Assembly: GCA_035491935.1 (NCBI GenBank)
Contig: DATJJW010000154.1
Span: 1 to 12,676 of the forward strand
DNA length: 12,676 nucleotides
Direction: 5' to 3'
Source: DATJJW01 sp035491935
GTDB lineage: Bacteria; Pseudomonadota; Alphaproteobacteria; ATCC43930; CGMCC-115725
Of the stretch, positions 1 to 6,895 are shown one piece after another. The notes below the pieces were generated by a model, which worked only from the letters and a program-made list of their open reading frames with translations, did not search any database and had not been told where the DNA came from. Position numbers and translations under genes: made by a program. How positions within the stretch are numbered: the first letter of the stretch is position 1; every line of letters starts with the position of its first letter.

Positions 1-36
1 GATTTTCGTGACGTGGTGCGAAGGCTTGGAGGAATG

Positions 37-720
37 ATGGCTCCCACAATCACCGGTATATCCTCGATGGCGACGCGCCAGGTCCTGAACGAGCTCGCCG
101 ATCGGTGCGCCAATCACACGATCGCCATCGAGGCGACGGGCGGCGTCGATGCGGCCAAGCGCGTCAAGGCCGGGGAAGCCTTCGATCTCGTCATCCTGGC
201 CGACAATGTGATCCGGGAGCTGGAGGGCGAGGGGCATGTCCTCGCCGGCAGCCGCGTGGCCTTCGTCCGCTCATCCATGGCCGTGGCCATTCGGGAGGGC
301 GCGCCGCGGCCGGATATCGGCGATGGGGCGGCGCTTCAGGCCGCGTTGATGGGCGCGCGCTCCGTCGGCTATTCGACCGGCCCGAGCGGCCTGCATCTCC
401 TGGCCGTCCTGAAATCCTGGGGCCTCGATGCCGCCGCCGACCCCAAACGCTTCGTCCAGGCAAAGCCCGGCATTTCGGTGGCCAGCCTCGTCGCCAGCGG
501 CGAAGCGGAAATCGGCATCCAGCAGATGAGCGAACTGCTCGGCGAGCCCGGCATCGACATCCTCGGCTTTGTGCCGCCGCCCGTCCAGTCCGTAACCACT
601 TTCTCGATCGGCATCGGCGCCCGCTCACCTCATGTCGAGGAGGCCCGGGCCGTCATCGCCTACCTGAACGCTGCGGAAGCCGTCGAGACGAAGCGCCACG
701 CCGGGATGGAGCCGGCGTAG
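37..720 (+). CDS. ModA-like substrate-binding domain protein without signal peptide
   Basis: The protein has about 227 residues and resembles the type 2 periplasmic-binding fold of the molybdate-binding ModA group. It starts with a TGISS-x-ATR-type first strand, has the segment LVASGEAEIGIQQMSEL near residues 150-165 that in ModA relatives closes the second lobe, and ends in a family-like HAGMEPA tail. No hydrophobic signal peptide precedes the fold, so it is probably cytoplasmic or an orphan binding domain; no transporter genes follow. The start at 37 is chosen because GGAGG lies at 28-32. ATG 34 sits almost on top of that site, and GTG codons at 13 and 16 lie upstream of it. The ligand cannot be told from sequence, and molybdate is only one option. 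The downstream neighbours look unrelated, so this is probably the last gene of a unit that begins outside the window. Confidence 0.75.
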   Translation: MAPTITGISSMATRQVLNELADRCANHTIAIEATGGVDAAKRVKAGEAFDLVILADNVIRELEGEGHVLAGSRVAFVRSSMAVAIREGAPRPDIGDGAALQAALMGARSVGYSTGPSGLHLLAVLKSWGLDAAADPKRFVQAKPGISVASLVASGEAEIGIQQMSELLGEPGIDILGFVPPPVQSVTTFSIGIGARSPHVEEARAVIAYLNAAEAVETKRHAGMEPA

Positions 721-928
721 GCGGCGGCAGGGTACCAGTTGCCTTCGCCGAATCCGTCGGGAAGCGGGTACGATCGAGATTTGCGTTCGTCACGGCGACG
801 GCATTATCGAGCCTCCGAAGAAGCGCATGATCACCCCGGTTTTTCTCGGTCCCGCACCTGTCCGCAAAAGGGAGGCCGTCGGTTGGAGAAAGTTGGCATT
901 TGGGGTTGTTTCGAGGGACTATGGGGCG

Positions 929-1414
929 ATGAAACACGTCGATTTCCTTGTGAAGCACGTCGCCCAGCCGGTCGCTAATTTTGTCCATGACCGCTTCGGC
1001 CTGACCTGCTACCGGCTTGCGGTGCAGTTCATGCTGGCAAGCACCGCGGTTGACATCAGCGGCCGCTTGGTTTCTGGCGATCACACCATGGCGGCCAATG
1101 TGGTCAACGCGCTGGCTGATGGATGGTGCGCTTGGTGGATGTCGCGGATTGCATTGAAGGCGGAACGCAGCCCGACGACCAAGCCGGCGGAGATCATGAC
1201 CTTCCGGTCCTGGTTCGTGTTCTGCGAGGCCGTGACGCTAGCTGATGCCGTAGCCGCGTTCCTGCCACCCAGGCATTGGACGGATTGGACGAACGCGATT
1301 GCCGATGTCATCTTCGCCTTTGGGCTTCTGATGGCGATGTGCGATGTGCGGCCGCCCCGTCGGCAGGAGCAACGCGTGCCGGCCCATGCGGCAGGTGCTG
1401 GAGCGCGTATATAA
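929..1414 (+). CDS. Hypothetical small membrane protein
   Basis: I do not recognise this family. From the ATG at 929 it gives 161 residues with three to four hydrophobic stretches: around residues 27-47, 55-75, 92-112 and 119-138. It has several Trp, Phe and Met residues typical of bilayer edges (WCAWW, FRSWFVF) and a basic tail containing PPRRQ. The frame is open upstream to an ATG at 827, but the residues there are arginine-rich and low in hydrophobicity, so I prefer the internal start. Only a weak purine run (GAGGG, 913-917) precedes it, with rather long spacing. The stop codon falls inside an AT-rich inverted repeat. It may belong to an acquired segment together with the next small genes. 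Function is unknown. Confidence 0.55.
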   Translation: MKHVDFLVKHVAQPVANFVHDRFGLTCYRLAVQFMLASTAVDISGRLVSGDHTMAANVVNALADGWCAWWMSRIALKAERSPTTKPAEIMTFRSWFVFCEAVTLADAVAAFLPPRHWTDWTNAIADVIFAFGLLMAMCDVRPPRRQEQRVPAHAAGAGARI

Positions 1415-1494
1415 TACGTTCAGATACGCATTGCAGGCCCAACTGCATGACCTAGATAATGCCGTTAGCCAGGCAATGCGAAAGGGCCACGACC

Positions 1495-1800
1495 ATGACG
1501 GACTGGAATAGTCATCTGGTTCACGAGCGGATCACCGAGGTGCTCCAACGACCGGCTGGTCGGGCAGCTCTCGATATGGCGATCCAGACAGTTCATTCGG
1601 GCTTGGCCGCGGCAACTCAGTCGGAACGATCGTCCGAAATCGGGGCCATTCACTATGTCGTGCCGCGCGAGATCGATCAAAATCTGGTGGGAATAGCGGA
1701 AAGTATTGCCCGCCAGATGATCGCGCTGATCGGTCCCGAGGTCGAGCAGATGATCCGCGATGACGAGCGATCGAAGATGAACATGAAAGCGGGGATGTAG
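1495..1800 (+). CDS. Hypothetical small soluble protein
   Basis: From the ATG at 1495 the product is about 101 residues, predicted soluble and mostly helical. The N-terminal half is polar (MTDWNSHLVHERI). The centre has a YVVPREID segment and the C-terminal half is an amphipathic helix (IGPEVEQMIRDDERSK). AGGG at 1482-1485 is a plausible, slightly distant ribosome site. An upstream ATG at 1459 in the same frame lacks one. No family is recognised. A 6-bp hairpin (1813-1818 with 1833-1838) follows the stop but has no T-run. Codon use is less biased to GC than in the operon further right, which fits a gene of accessory origin. Confidence 0.5.
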   Translation: MTDWNSHLVHERITEVLQRPAGRAALDMAIQTVHSGLAAATQSERSSEIGAIHYVVPREIDQNLVGIAESIARQMIALIGPEVEQMIRDDERSKMNMKAGM

Positions 1801-1859
1801 CCTCATTTGCCTCCCGAGGGTCGAGTGAGACGCTCGGGCGCACTACGTTGACGTCGTAG

Positions 1860-1931
1860 GGGTCACAAGTTCAGCGGTAGAGCACTCCCTTGGGAAGGGA
1901 GAGGTCGACAGTTCAATCCTGTCCGGCAGCG
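1860..1931 (+). pseudogene. tRNA-like sequence with broken acceptor stem (GGG anticodon)
   Basis: Read on the plus strand, three arms of a tRNA fold perfectly. The D stem is GTTC/GAGC (1869-1872 with 1880-1883). The anticodon stem is CTCCC/GGGAG (1885-1889 with 1897-1901) with loop TTGGGAA. The T stem is GACAG/CTGTC (1907-1911 with 1919-1923) with loop TTCAATC. The loop gives anticodon GGG (Pro). The body resembles alphaproteobacterial tRNA-Thr(GGT) genes as I recall them, which would mean one changed anticodon base. The 3' acceptor half CGGCAGC (1924-1930) needs GCTGCCG upstream, but the sequence there is GGGTCAC, which pairs at only two of seven positions. Positions 8-9 are AA and no CCA is encoded. 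It is most likely a tRNA whose 5' end was lost by recombination; a working tRNA is unlikely. Confidence 0.6.
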
Positions 1932-2041
1932 CTCTTCAAGCACTGCGGGAGATCCGGCGATAAGCCAGAACCGCAGTCACGCCATCATCGCCCAGCGTCA
2001 CGAAATGCACGACAGATCCCAGCCGACGCTAATGTTGGGGC

Positions 2042-2392
2042 TCACGGCTTGATTATGGTACTCTGCCCGGCATTATCGCGGCCGCATGTTGTGCACCGGA
2101 CCACGTCAAAGTTTTTATATTGACCCTGCGCTCGGCCGATCCTCAGCATCGGGGTCGGAGGAAACTGGCACCTACAAAGCGTATAGCCGAGCAGCTGAGC
2201 GATCTGCGCTTCCGCTATCTTCGTCGCGCGGTCCGCATCCTGTAGCGCGGTTTCGATTGCCTTCTCGTCCGCGGGCTCTGTCTTTCCAGATTGCCTAGCG
2301 TCGCGCACCAACCCAATGACGCTTCGAACGCTGTCGAAGATCGTCTTCAAGGCTGCAGCGCCTTCCTGTACTTGCTGGATATCAACGCTCAT
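2042..2392 (-). CDS. Conserved hypothetical protein with C-terminal cysteine cluster
   Basis: The product is 116 residues. The N-terminal part, about residues 1-70, is a charged helical region likely to form a coiled coil (MSVDIQQVQEGAAALKTIF onward). It is followed by an AQIAQLLGY-TLCRCQFPPTPML stretch and an RCTTCGR end. The spacing C-x-C ... C-x2-C suggests a small zinc-binding ribbon. I recall similar short proteins with LC-x-C-x-FPP motifs in alphaproteobacteria and their mobile DNA, all of unknown role. The start at 2392 is supported by AGGGAG seven bases upstream. The longer reading frame to 2503 overlaps the tRNA terminator side and lacks such a site. It lies between the broken tRNA-like sequence and tRNA-Glu, transcribed in the same direction as the latter. 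Confidence 0.6.
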   Translation of the reverse strand: MSVDIQQVQEGAAALKTIFDSVRSVIGLVRDARQSGKTEPADEKAIETALQDADRATKIAEAQIAQLLGYTLCRCQFPPTPMLRIGRAQGQYKNFDVVRCTTCGRDNAGQSTIIKP

Positions 2393-2500
2393 GTTCGCGC
2401 TCCCTGCTTGCTCGGAAGCTGCCTTTAAGGGCGCGATCTGTCCACTGCAATCCATGCGTTTCCAGCATGGTTCATGCGGATATATTGGGCAGATGTCAGA

Positions 2501-2522
2501 CAAACGGCACCCGAAGGTGCCG
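2501..2522 (-). terminator. Intrinsic terminator after tRNA-Glu
   Basis: On the minus strand a perfect 7-bp stem CGGCACC/GGTGCCG closes a TTCG tetraloop (2505-2522) and is followed by TTTG. C(UUCG)G is an especially stable loop common in terminators. It begins 19 bases past the tRNA-Glu CCA end, so it should end that transcript. Confidence 0.75.
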
Positions 2523-2540
2523 CTAAGTCATTGATTTAAT

Positions 2541-2616
2541 TGGCGTCCCCTAGGGGATTCGAACCCCTGTTACCGCCGTGAGAGGGCGGTGTCCTGGGCC
2601 TCTAGACGAAGGGGAC
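2541..2616 (-). tRNA. tRNA-Glu (anticodon CTC)
   Basis: A full 76-base cloverleaf lies on the minus strand. The acceptor stem is GTCCCCT/AGGGGAC and the anticodon stem is CCGCC/GGCGG, with loop CTCTCAC giving anticodon CTC, which reads GAG (Glu). The T arm is AGGGG-TTCGAAT-CCCCT, and CCA is encoded at the 3' end (TGG at 2541-2543 on the plus strand). A terminator follows directly. Its 3' end faces the accessory-looking left part of the window. Confidence 0.96.
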
Positions 2617-2661
2617 AGAGGCGATTGCGGATGGCCGGGTCTACCGTTTCAGGCTGGGCCG

Positions 2662-2692
2662 GCATCGGCGAGGGGCGTTGTTTAGCCGATGC
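2662..2692 (-). other. Hairpin between yajQ and tRNA-Glu
   Basis: An 8-bp perfect inverted repeat, GCATCGGC (2662-2669) and GCCGATGC (2685-2692), with a 15-base loop lies about 75 bases past the yajQ stop. It has GC-rich flanks but no T-run on either strand. It may stabilise or end the yajQ transcript, though not as a classical intrinsic terminator. Confidence 0.35.
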
Positions 2693-2765
2693 GCCCGGCC
2701 GGTGCAAGTCTTCGTTATGCCGGGGCGCCATCGTTTGTGGAATGGCTGCCCCGCTTGGCTCCGCG

Positions 2766-3251
2766 TTAGTCGCGGAAGTTCACATATTGCAGCGGCTGCT
2801 CGATCTTCATCGCCTTGATGAAGGCGATCGCCTCCTGCAGGTCGTCGCGCTTCTTGCCGCTGACGCGCAGCTCGTCGCCCTGGATCGCGACCTGGACCTT
2901 GAGCTTGCTGTCCTTCAGCTCCTTGATGATCTTCTTCGAGATCTCGCGGTCGATGCCCTGCTTGATCACGATCTCCTGGCGCACGCTGTCGCCGGAGGCC
3001 TTCTCGGGCTCCTTGAAGTCGAGCGCGTTGGCGTCGATCTTGCGCCGGGTCAGGTGCACCTTCAGCAACTCGTGCATCTGGTTCAGCTTCAGCTTGTCGT
3101 CGGCATGGACGGTCAGCGCCGACTCCTTGCGCTCGATCTTGCAATGCGAGCCCTTGAAATCGAAGCGCGTGTCGATCTCGCGCACGATATTGCCGAGCGC
3201 GTTGTCGACCTCGGCCAGTTCGGTTTTCGAGACGATGTCGAAGGTCGGCAT
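2766..3251 (-). CDS. yajQ: YajQ family nucleotide-binding protein
   Basis: The product is 161 residues, the usual length for the family, and opens with the hallmark MPTFDIVSKTELAEVDNA followed by TRFDFKGS near residue 30. The protein has two ferredoxin-like halves. The second half carries RQEIVIKQGIDREISKKII and ends in LQYVNFRD, both typical. Members bind nucleic acid or nucleotides, and in Xanthomonas a homologue is a cyclic-di-GMP effector; which ligand applies here is not visible. The start at 3251 is fixed by the conserved N-terminus and by GAGGA four to five bases upstream. The frame runs further upstream, but through the hairpin that separates this gene from the helicase, so longer starts are rejected. 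It is probably a cytoplasmic housekeeping gene. Confidence 0.95.
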   Translation of the reverse strand: MPTFDIVSKTELAEVDNALGNIVREIDTRFDFKGSHCKIERKESALTVHADDKLKLNQMHELLKVHLTRRKIDANALDFKEPEKASGDSVRQEIVIKQGIDREISKKIIKELKDSKLKVQVAIQGDELRVSGKKRDDLQEAIAFIKAMKIEQPLQYVNFRD

Positions 3252-3289
3252 CAATTCCTCGCTTGAATTGTTTCGCGTGGAATCTAAAG

Positions 3290-3330
3290 ACACGCCCCGC
3301 CGATGTCGAGAGGACAAGGGCGGGGCGTGT
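3290..3330 (-). terminator. Strong hairpin between helicase and yajQ genes
   Basis: A perfect 12-bp inverted repeat (3290-3301 with 3319-3330, arms of type ACACGCCCCGCC) encloses a 17-base loop. It begins 26 bases past the helicase stop. On the minus strand it is followed by TCTTTAG, a weak U-tract. It probably ends or attenuates helicase transcription before yajQ. Confidence 0.6.
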
Positions 3331-3355
3331 GATCTATCGGCCCTGAACGGCCCTT

Positions 3356-4699
3356 TTAGGCCGGGCGGCGCTCGCGATGCGGCGTCCACTGGCGCGGGCC
3401 GCGCTGCTCGCCATTGGCGGCCTCGGCCGGGCGGTTGCCCTGCCAGGGGCGGCGGCCCTGCGGCCGGCCGTTCTTGTTCCAGCCACCCTTGGATGGGCCA
3501 CGGGGACCACGGGCGGACAAGTTGGTCCGCGGCTCCAAACCTTCCACCACCGCATGGGTGAGCGGGCTGCCGGTATAGCGCTCGATCCGCTCGATCACGC
3601 CGCGCTCGGCCGCCGCCACGAAGGAGATGGCGATGCCCGAGGCACCGGCGCGGCCGGTGCGGCCGATACGGTGCACGTAATCCTCGGCCTGGCGTGGCAG
3701 GTCGAAGTTGATGACGTGGGTGATGTCCGGCACGTCGATGCCGCGTGCCGCGACATCGGTCGCGACCAGCAGCTTGATCTCGCCCGAGCGCAGCCGGCGG
3801 ATCGTCGCCATGCGCGCGGCCTGGTGCAGGTCGCCATGCAGCGCGCCGGCCTTGTGGCCTTGCGCCGACAGATCCTGCGCCAGCTGATCGGCATCGCGCT
3901 TGGTCGCGGCGAAGATGATCGCCTTGCCGACCTCGGGGCTGGCCGCCCAGTGGGCCAGCAATTTGCGCTTGTGCGTGAGGTCGTCGGTGACGTGCAGGCG
4001 CTGGTCGATGCGGTCGACGGTCAAGGTCGCGGCCTCGATGGCGACGCGGGCCGGGTCCTTCAGCATACGCTGGGCAAGGCCGGCCATCCGCTTGTCCATG
4101 GTCGCGGTGAACAGCAGCGTCTGGCGGGTGGCGGGCGCGGCGGAGACGATGCGGTCGACGGCCTCGGTGAAGCCCATGTCGAGCATGCGGTCGGCCTCGT
4201 CCAGCACCAGCATCTCGAGATCGGCGAGGCTGACGCGGTCGCGGTCCAGATGGTCGATGAGGCGGCCCGGGGTCGCGACCATTAGGTCGATCGGCCGCGA
4301 CAGCATCTGCAGCTGGGTGCGATAGGGCATGCCGCCCAGGATCGGCACGGTCGAGACGCGCATCAACTGGCCGAGCTTGCGCGCGGTGTCGATGATCTGC
4401 TGGGCGAGTTCGCGGGTCGGTGCCAGGACCAGGACGCGGGGGCCGCGCAGACGGGTGGGGGTGCGGTTGGAAATGCGCTGCAAGGCCGGCAGCATGAAGG
4501 CGGCGGTCTTGCCGGTGCCGGTCTGCGCCGAACCGATCAGGTCACGGCCGGAGAGCACGATGGGCAGCGCTTCGGCCTGGATCGGCGTCGGCTGCGTGAA
4601 GCCCTGAAGACGCAGGGCGCGGAGAATATCTTGATTGAGATCGAAATCGGCGAAAGAAGGCGCCGGCTGTTCGCCGGTGGGGGACAACTCCAAGGACAA
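3356..4699 (-). CDS. DEAD-box ATP-dependent RNA helicase, RhlE-like
   Basis: The protein has 447 residues with all the core motifs in order. These are the Q motif (GFTQPTPIQ, 33-41), motif I AQTGTGKT (58-65), Ia PTRELAQQ (94-101), TPGR (143-146), motif II DEAD (167-170), motif III as TAT in place of the common SAT (198-200), LHGDLHQ (287-293), ATDVAARGID (313-322) and HRIGRTGR (343-350). The tail from about residue 395 is rich in Gly, Arg and Pro, as in RhlE-type helicases that work on ribosome assembly or RNA decay. The start is TTG at 4699. GGAG lies six bases upstream, no ATG occurs in this frame before residue 69, and starting there would remove motif I. A weak promoter (TTGGGC, 16 bp, CAATAT) lies upstream at 4766-4793. 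Confidence 0.95.
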   Translation of the reverse strand: MSLELSPTGEQPAPSFADFDLNQDILRALRLQGFTQPTPIQAEALPIVLSGRDLIGSAQTGTGKTAAFMLPALQRISNRTPTRLRGPRVLVLAPTRELAQQIIDTARKLGQLMRVSTVPILGGMPYRTQLQMLSRPIDLMVATPGRLIDHLDRDRVSLADLEMLVLDEADRMLDMGFTEAVDRIVSAAPATRQTLLFTATMDKRMAGLAQRMLKDPARVAIEAATLTVDRIDQRLHVTDDLTHKRKLLAHWAASPEVGKAIIFAATKRDADQLAQDLSAQGHKAGALHGDLHQAARMATIRRLRSGEIKLLVATDVAARGIDVPDITHVINFDLPRQAEDYVHRIGRTGRAGASGIAISFVAAAERGVIERIERYTGSPLTHAVVEGLEPRTNLSARGPRGPSKGGWNKNGRPQGRRPWQGNRPAEAANGEQRGPRQWTPHRERRPA

Positions 4700-4705
4700 G
4701 TATCA

Positions 4706-4709
4706 CTCC
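4706..4709 (-). promoter_or_regulatory. Ribosome binding site deciding the TTG start of the helicase
   Basis: GGAG on the minus strand lies six bases before TTG 4699. No ATG or GTG precedes it in frame, so this site decides the start. Confidence 0.7.
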
Positions 4710-4765
4710 AGACAGATACCGAAGCGCCGAGGCGGCCCGTCGCCCAGCGTTTTCGTAGACTTCCG

Positions 4766-4793
4766 ATATTGCTTACCGAGGGACTGAGCCCAA
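4766..4793 (-). promoter_or_regulatory. Possible promoter of the helicase gene
   Basis: On the minus strand TTGGGC (4793-4788) and CAATAT (4771-4766) are separated by 16 bp, a loose match to a sigma-70-type promoter. It lies in the 344-base divergent gap 4700-5043. In the rest of that gap I see no RNA gene, repeat or convincing ORF; a TTATAT at 4852-4857 has no matching -35 box. Confidence 0.3.
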
Positions 4794-5043
4794 GGCAGCA
4801 GGCATCTCGCGCAAAGTGGCGGTGCTCTAGGCTGCCGGCGGGAGAGGCCCCTTATATGCGGGCTTGGGCCGAGCATTGCCATCGAATTCGCGCATGTTGC
4901 AGCGCAACGCTGCCACGCGCCAGCGGCGCATGTCCGGTCATGAAACCGTCCCGATTCCGGTGTTTGCTATTACTTTCCAGGGCAGCCAGGGCGGCGTGCG
5001 CCGCACTCGGCGAAAGCGCGCCGCCATGCTATGTCTTCTGCCC

Positions 5044-5463
5044 ATGAACGCAACCAACCATCGGGCGGCCTTCATTCTGGCCGCCGGGCTGATCGGCGCC
5101 GTGGCGGTCTCGGTGGCGGCTTCGGCCGCGCATGGCCCCGGCTATGACGAAGCCGGCCGGCAACTGGTCGACCTGGCGACCCGCTATATGCTGCTGCACG
5201 CGGCAGCATTGCTGGGCGTCGCCGGCCTGCTGTCACGGGAGGAGGCGGGGTGGCGCCCGGCCGTCACGGCGGGGTTGCTGTTCATCCTCGGCTGCATCCT
5301 GTTCGGCGGCGGCATGATCCTCTGGGCCCGGACCCATATCGCGCTCTTCGATGTCGCCATCCCGATCGGTGGCACCAGCTTCATCCTGGGCTGGCTGGCG
5401 CTGGCGCTGTCGGGCTTCATAAGTTGGCGTGAGGCGGGGCGGCGCCAGGCGGGCAAGTCATGA
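5044..5463 (+). CDS. DUF423 family membrane protein
   Basis: From the ATG at 5044 the product is 139 residues, slightly longer than the roughly 120-130 usual for DUF423 (YgdD-like) proteins. It has four hydrophobic segments, near residues 8-27, 49-65, 76-96 and 107-126. The family pattern of a small first helix ending in AASAAHG, followed by TRYMLLHAAALL, is present. The frame is open upstream to 4864, with ATGs at 4939 and 5026, but that sequence shows no family similarity and no start has a clear ribosome site; homology decides for 5044. The last four bases overlap the rarD start (ATGA), so the two are very likely co-translated. The function of the family is unknown. Confidence 0.85.
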   Translation: MNATNHRAAFILAAGLIGAVAVSVAASAAHGPGYDEAGRQLVDLATRYMLLHAAALLGVAGLLSREEAGWRPAVTAGLLFILGCILFGGGMILWARTHIALFDVAIPIGGTSFILGWLALALSGFISWREAGRRQAGKS

Positions 5464-6362
5464 CCGACGCGGCACCGGCCATCGATACTCAGGCGTCCCG
5501 CACGCGGCTGGGGCTGATGCTGGGGCTGGGTTCGGCTATCGTCTGGGGCCTGCTGCCCGGGTATTTCGAATGGTTGCGCGAGGTGCCGCCGGAGGAGGTG
5601 GTGGCCCATCGCATCGCCTGGTCGATGGCGATCCTGGTCGTGCTGGTGCCGGCTATGGGCCAGCTGGGCGCGCTGCGCCGTGTCTTCTCGTCGCCCATGG
5701 CGCTGGGCACGCTGACGCTTACCGCCGCGCTGATCGCACTCAATTGGATCGTCTACATCTCCAGCGTCCAGACCGGCCACATCGTCGAGGCCGGTCTCGG
5801 CTATTACATCCTGCCGCTCATGAACGTGCTGTTCGGCCGGCTGATCCTGGGCGAGCGGCTGACCCGCTGGCAGGTCGCGGCCTGCTGGCTGGCCGCGCTC
5901 TCGGTCGCCTGGTTCGGCTGGGCGGTGGGATCCGGCGTCGGCCGTGCGCTGATCCTGGCCGTGACCTTCGGTCTCTACGGGCTCTTGCGCAAGGTGGTGA
6001 AGGCCGATGCCATCGTCGGCCTCACCGTCGAATGCATCGTGCTCTCGCCCTTTGCCGTGGCCTATCTGGTCTATCTCGGTCATGTCGGCAGCCTGCATCT
6101 CCATGCCGCCACGCCCGGCATCACCATACTGCTGATCGGTACCGGCGCCGTCACCGCTTTGCCGCTGCTGGCCTATTCGGCGGCCGCCCGCATGATGAAG
6201 CTCTCCACGCTGGGCGTGCTCATGTACATCTATCCGACGATCCAGGTGCTGATCGGCGTCTGGGCCTATGGCGAGCCCTTCGACTCCCGCCGGCTGCTGG
6301 CCTTCATCGGCATCTGGACCGCGCTGGCGATCTACACCGCGGGTTCGCGCCGTCCCGCCTGA
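5460..6362 (+). CDS. rarD: RarD/EamA family permease
   Basis: The protein has 300 residues, the standard length for RarD, with about ten hydrophobic helices in two EamA halves. Family hallmarks are AIVWGLLPGYFEWL and EEVVAHRIAWS in the first 60 residues, NWIVYISSVQTGHIVEAGLGY near 95-115, and LGVLMYIYPTIQVLIGVW in the second half. It sits in the inner membrane and belongs to the drug/metabolite transporter superfamily. E. coli RarD was named from a chloramphenicol-sensitivity phenotype, and its natural substrate is not established. The start overlaps the DUF423 stop by four bases. The gene faces the SulP remnant on the other strand, and no clear terminator lies between them. Confidence 0.92.
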   Translation: MTDAAPAIDTQASRTRLGLMLGLGSAIVWGLLPGYFEWLREVPPEEVVAHRIAWSMAILVVLVPAMGQLGALRRVFSSPMALGTLTLTAALIALNWIVYISSVQTGHIVEAGLGYYILPLMNVLFGRLILGERLTRWQVAACWLAALSVAWFGWAVGSGVGRALILAVTFGLYGLLRKVVKADAIVGLTVECIVLSPFAVAYLVYLGHVGSLHLHAATPGITILLIGTGAVTALPLLAYSAAARMMKLSTLGVLMYIYPTIQVLIGVWAYGEPFDSRRLLAFIGIWTALAIYTAGSRRPA

Positions 6363-6875
6363 GCATTCTTCCTTTGGCTGGTTCGTGCCCCAAGGCGGCA
6401 GGGCGGCGCCGTCCTTGCCGTGGATGGCGAAGCGTTCGACCATCGCGGCGCTGGCGGCATTCAGGCCATGGATGGCGACCACCTTGCCGTTGCGGCGCCC
6501 CTTGAGGACGACCTTGTCGAGCGCGCCAACGGCCGAGATGTCCCGGAAATGGGCCTGGGAAACATCGATGACGATCTCCGTGGCCGCGTCGGCCATATCG
6601 ACCGCCTTGGCCAAGGTGCCGGCCGAGGCGAAGAAGACTTGCCCTTCGACGGGATAGGTTCTGGTGCGGCCATCCAGGCGCGGATGTGACGCGGGCGAGA
6701 CGCGAAACCTTGCCCGCGAAGAATGCGCCGGCTCGGCCGTCACCATGGGTGCCGGTGGTGGCTCGCCGTTTTTGATGAGTTTCTGGGCGCTTCCTGCCCA
6801 TTTCGCGGACATCCTGCCCAAGGAGTGAGCGAGAAAATTTCTCTGCGCTTTCGTGTTTTGTCCCGCTTGACTCAT
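6363..6875 (-). pseudogene. Remnant of a SulP anion transporter (STAS domain only)
   Basis: The minus-strand frame from an ATG at 6875 encodes a clear C-terminal SulP-type STAS domain at residues 70-155 (6411-6668). It shows TYPVEGQVFFASA, IVIDVSQAHFRDISAVGALDKV and IHGLNAASAAMVERFAIH. In intact SulP transporters this follows a domain of 12 or more membrane helices. Here the upstream 69 residues are polar and no membrane segment exists between 6668 and 6932. No stop closes the frame at the usual place: it runs on antisense through rarD to 5184, so the native 3' end is lost as well. The ATG lacks a convincing ribosome site. I place the end at the rarD stop only for practicality. A free-standing STAS protein is the alternative, less likely because no stop follows. 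Confidence 0.6.
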
Positions 6876-6895
6876 CTCATATGACAGTGAAATAT
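6867..6895 (+). promoter_or_regulatory. Predicted promoter of the DUF2848-GntR-hydroxylase-UbiD-ABC operon
   Basis: TTGACT (6867-6872) and AAATAT (6890-6895) are separated by exactly 17 bp. It lies 37 bases before the GTG start of the first operon gene and is the best sigma-70-like match I found in the window. Confidence 0.55.

Noticed and set aside
653..1084. 143-codon minus-strand frame between the ModA-like gene and the membrane protein
   Set aside because: No ribosome site, no recognisable motif, polar and proline/arginine-rich; it overlaps genes on both sides.
1410..1415. Perfect TATAAT as a promoter for the gene at 1495
   Set aside because: No acceptable -35 box 16-18 bp upstream, so not called as a promoter.
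1813..1838. Hairpin CCCGAG/CTCGGG as terminator of the gene at 1495
   Set aside because: Only 6 bp, 14-base loop and no T-run; mentioned under the gene only.
3377..4285. 302-codon open frame antisense to the helicase
   Set aside because: The helicase has all its motifs on the minus strand; this frame is repetitive Gly/Arg/Asp/Leu.
4852..4857. TTATAT as a promoter for DUF423
   Set aside because: No -35 match at proper spacing and far from the gene start.
5184..6362. Continuation of the STAS reading frame antisense to rarD and DUF423
   Set aside because: After the STAS domain the residues become Gln/His/Gly/Asp-rich without family likeness, while rarD and DUF423 on the plus strand are well supported.
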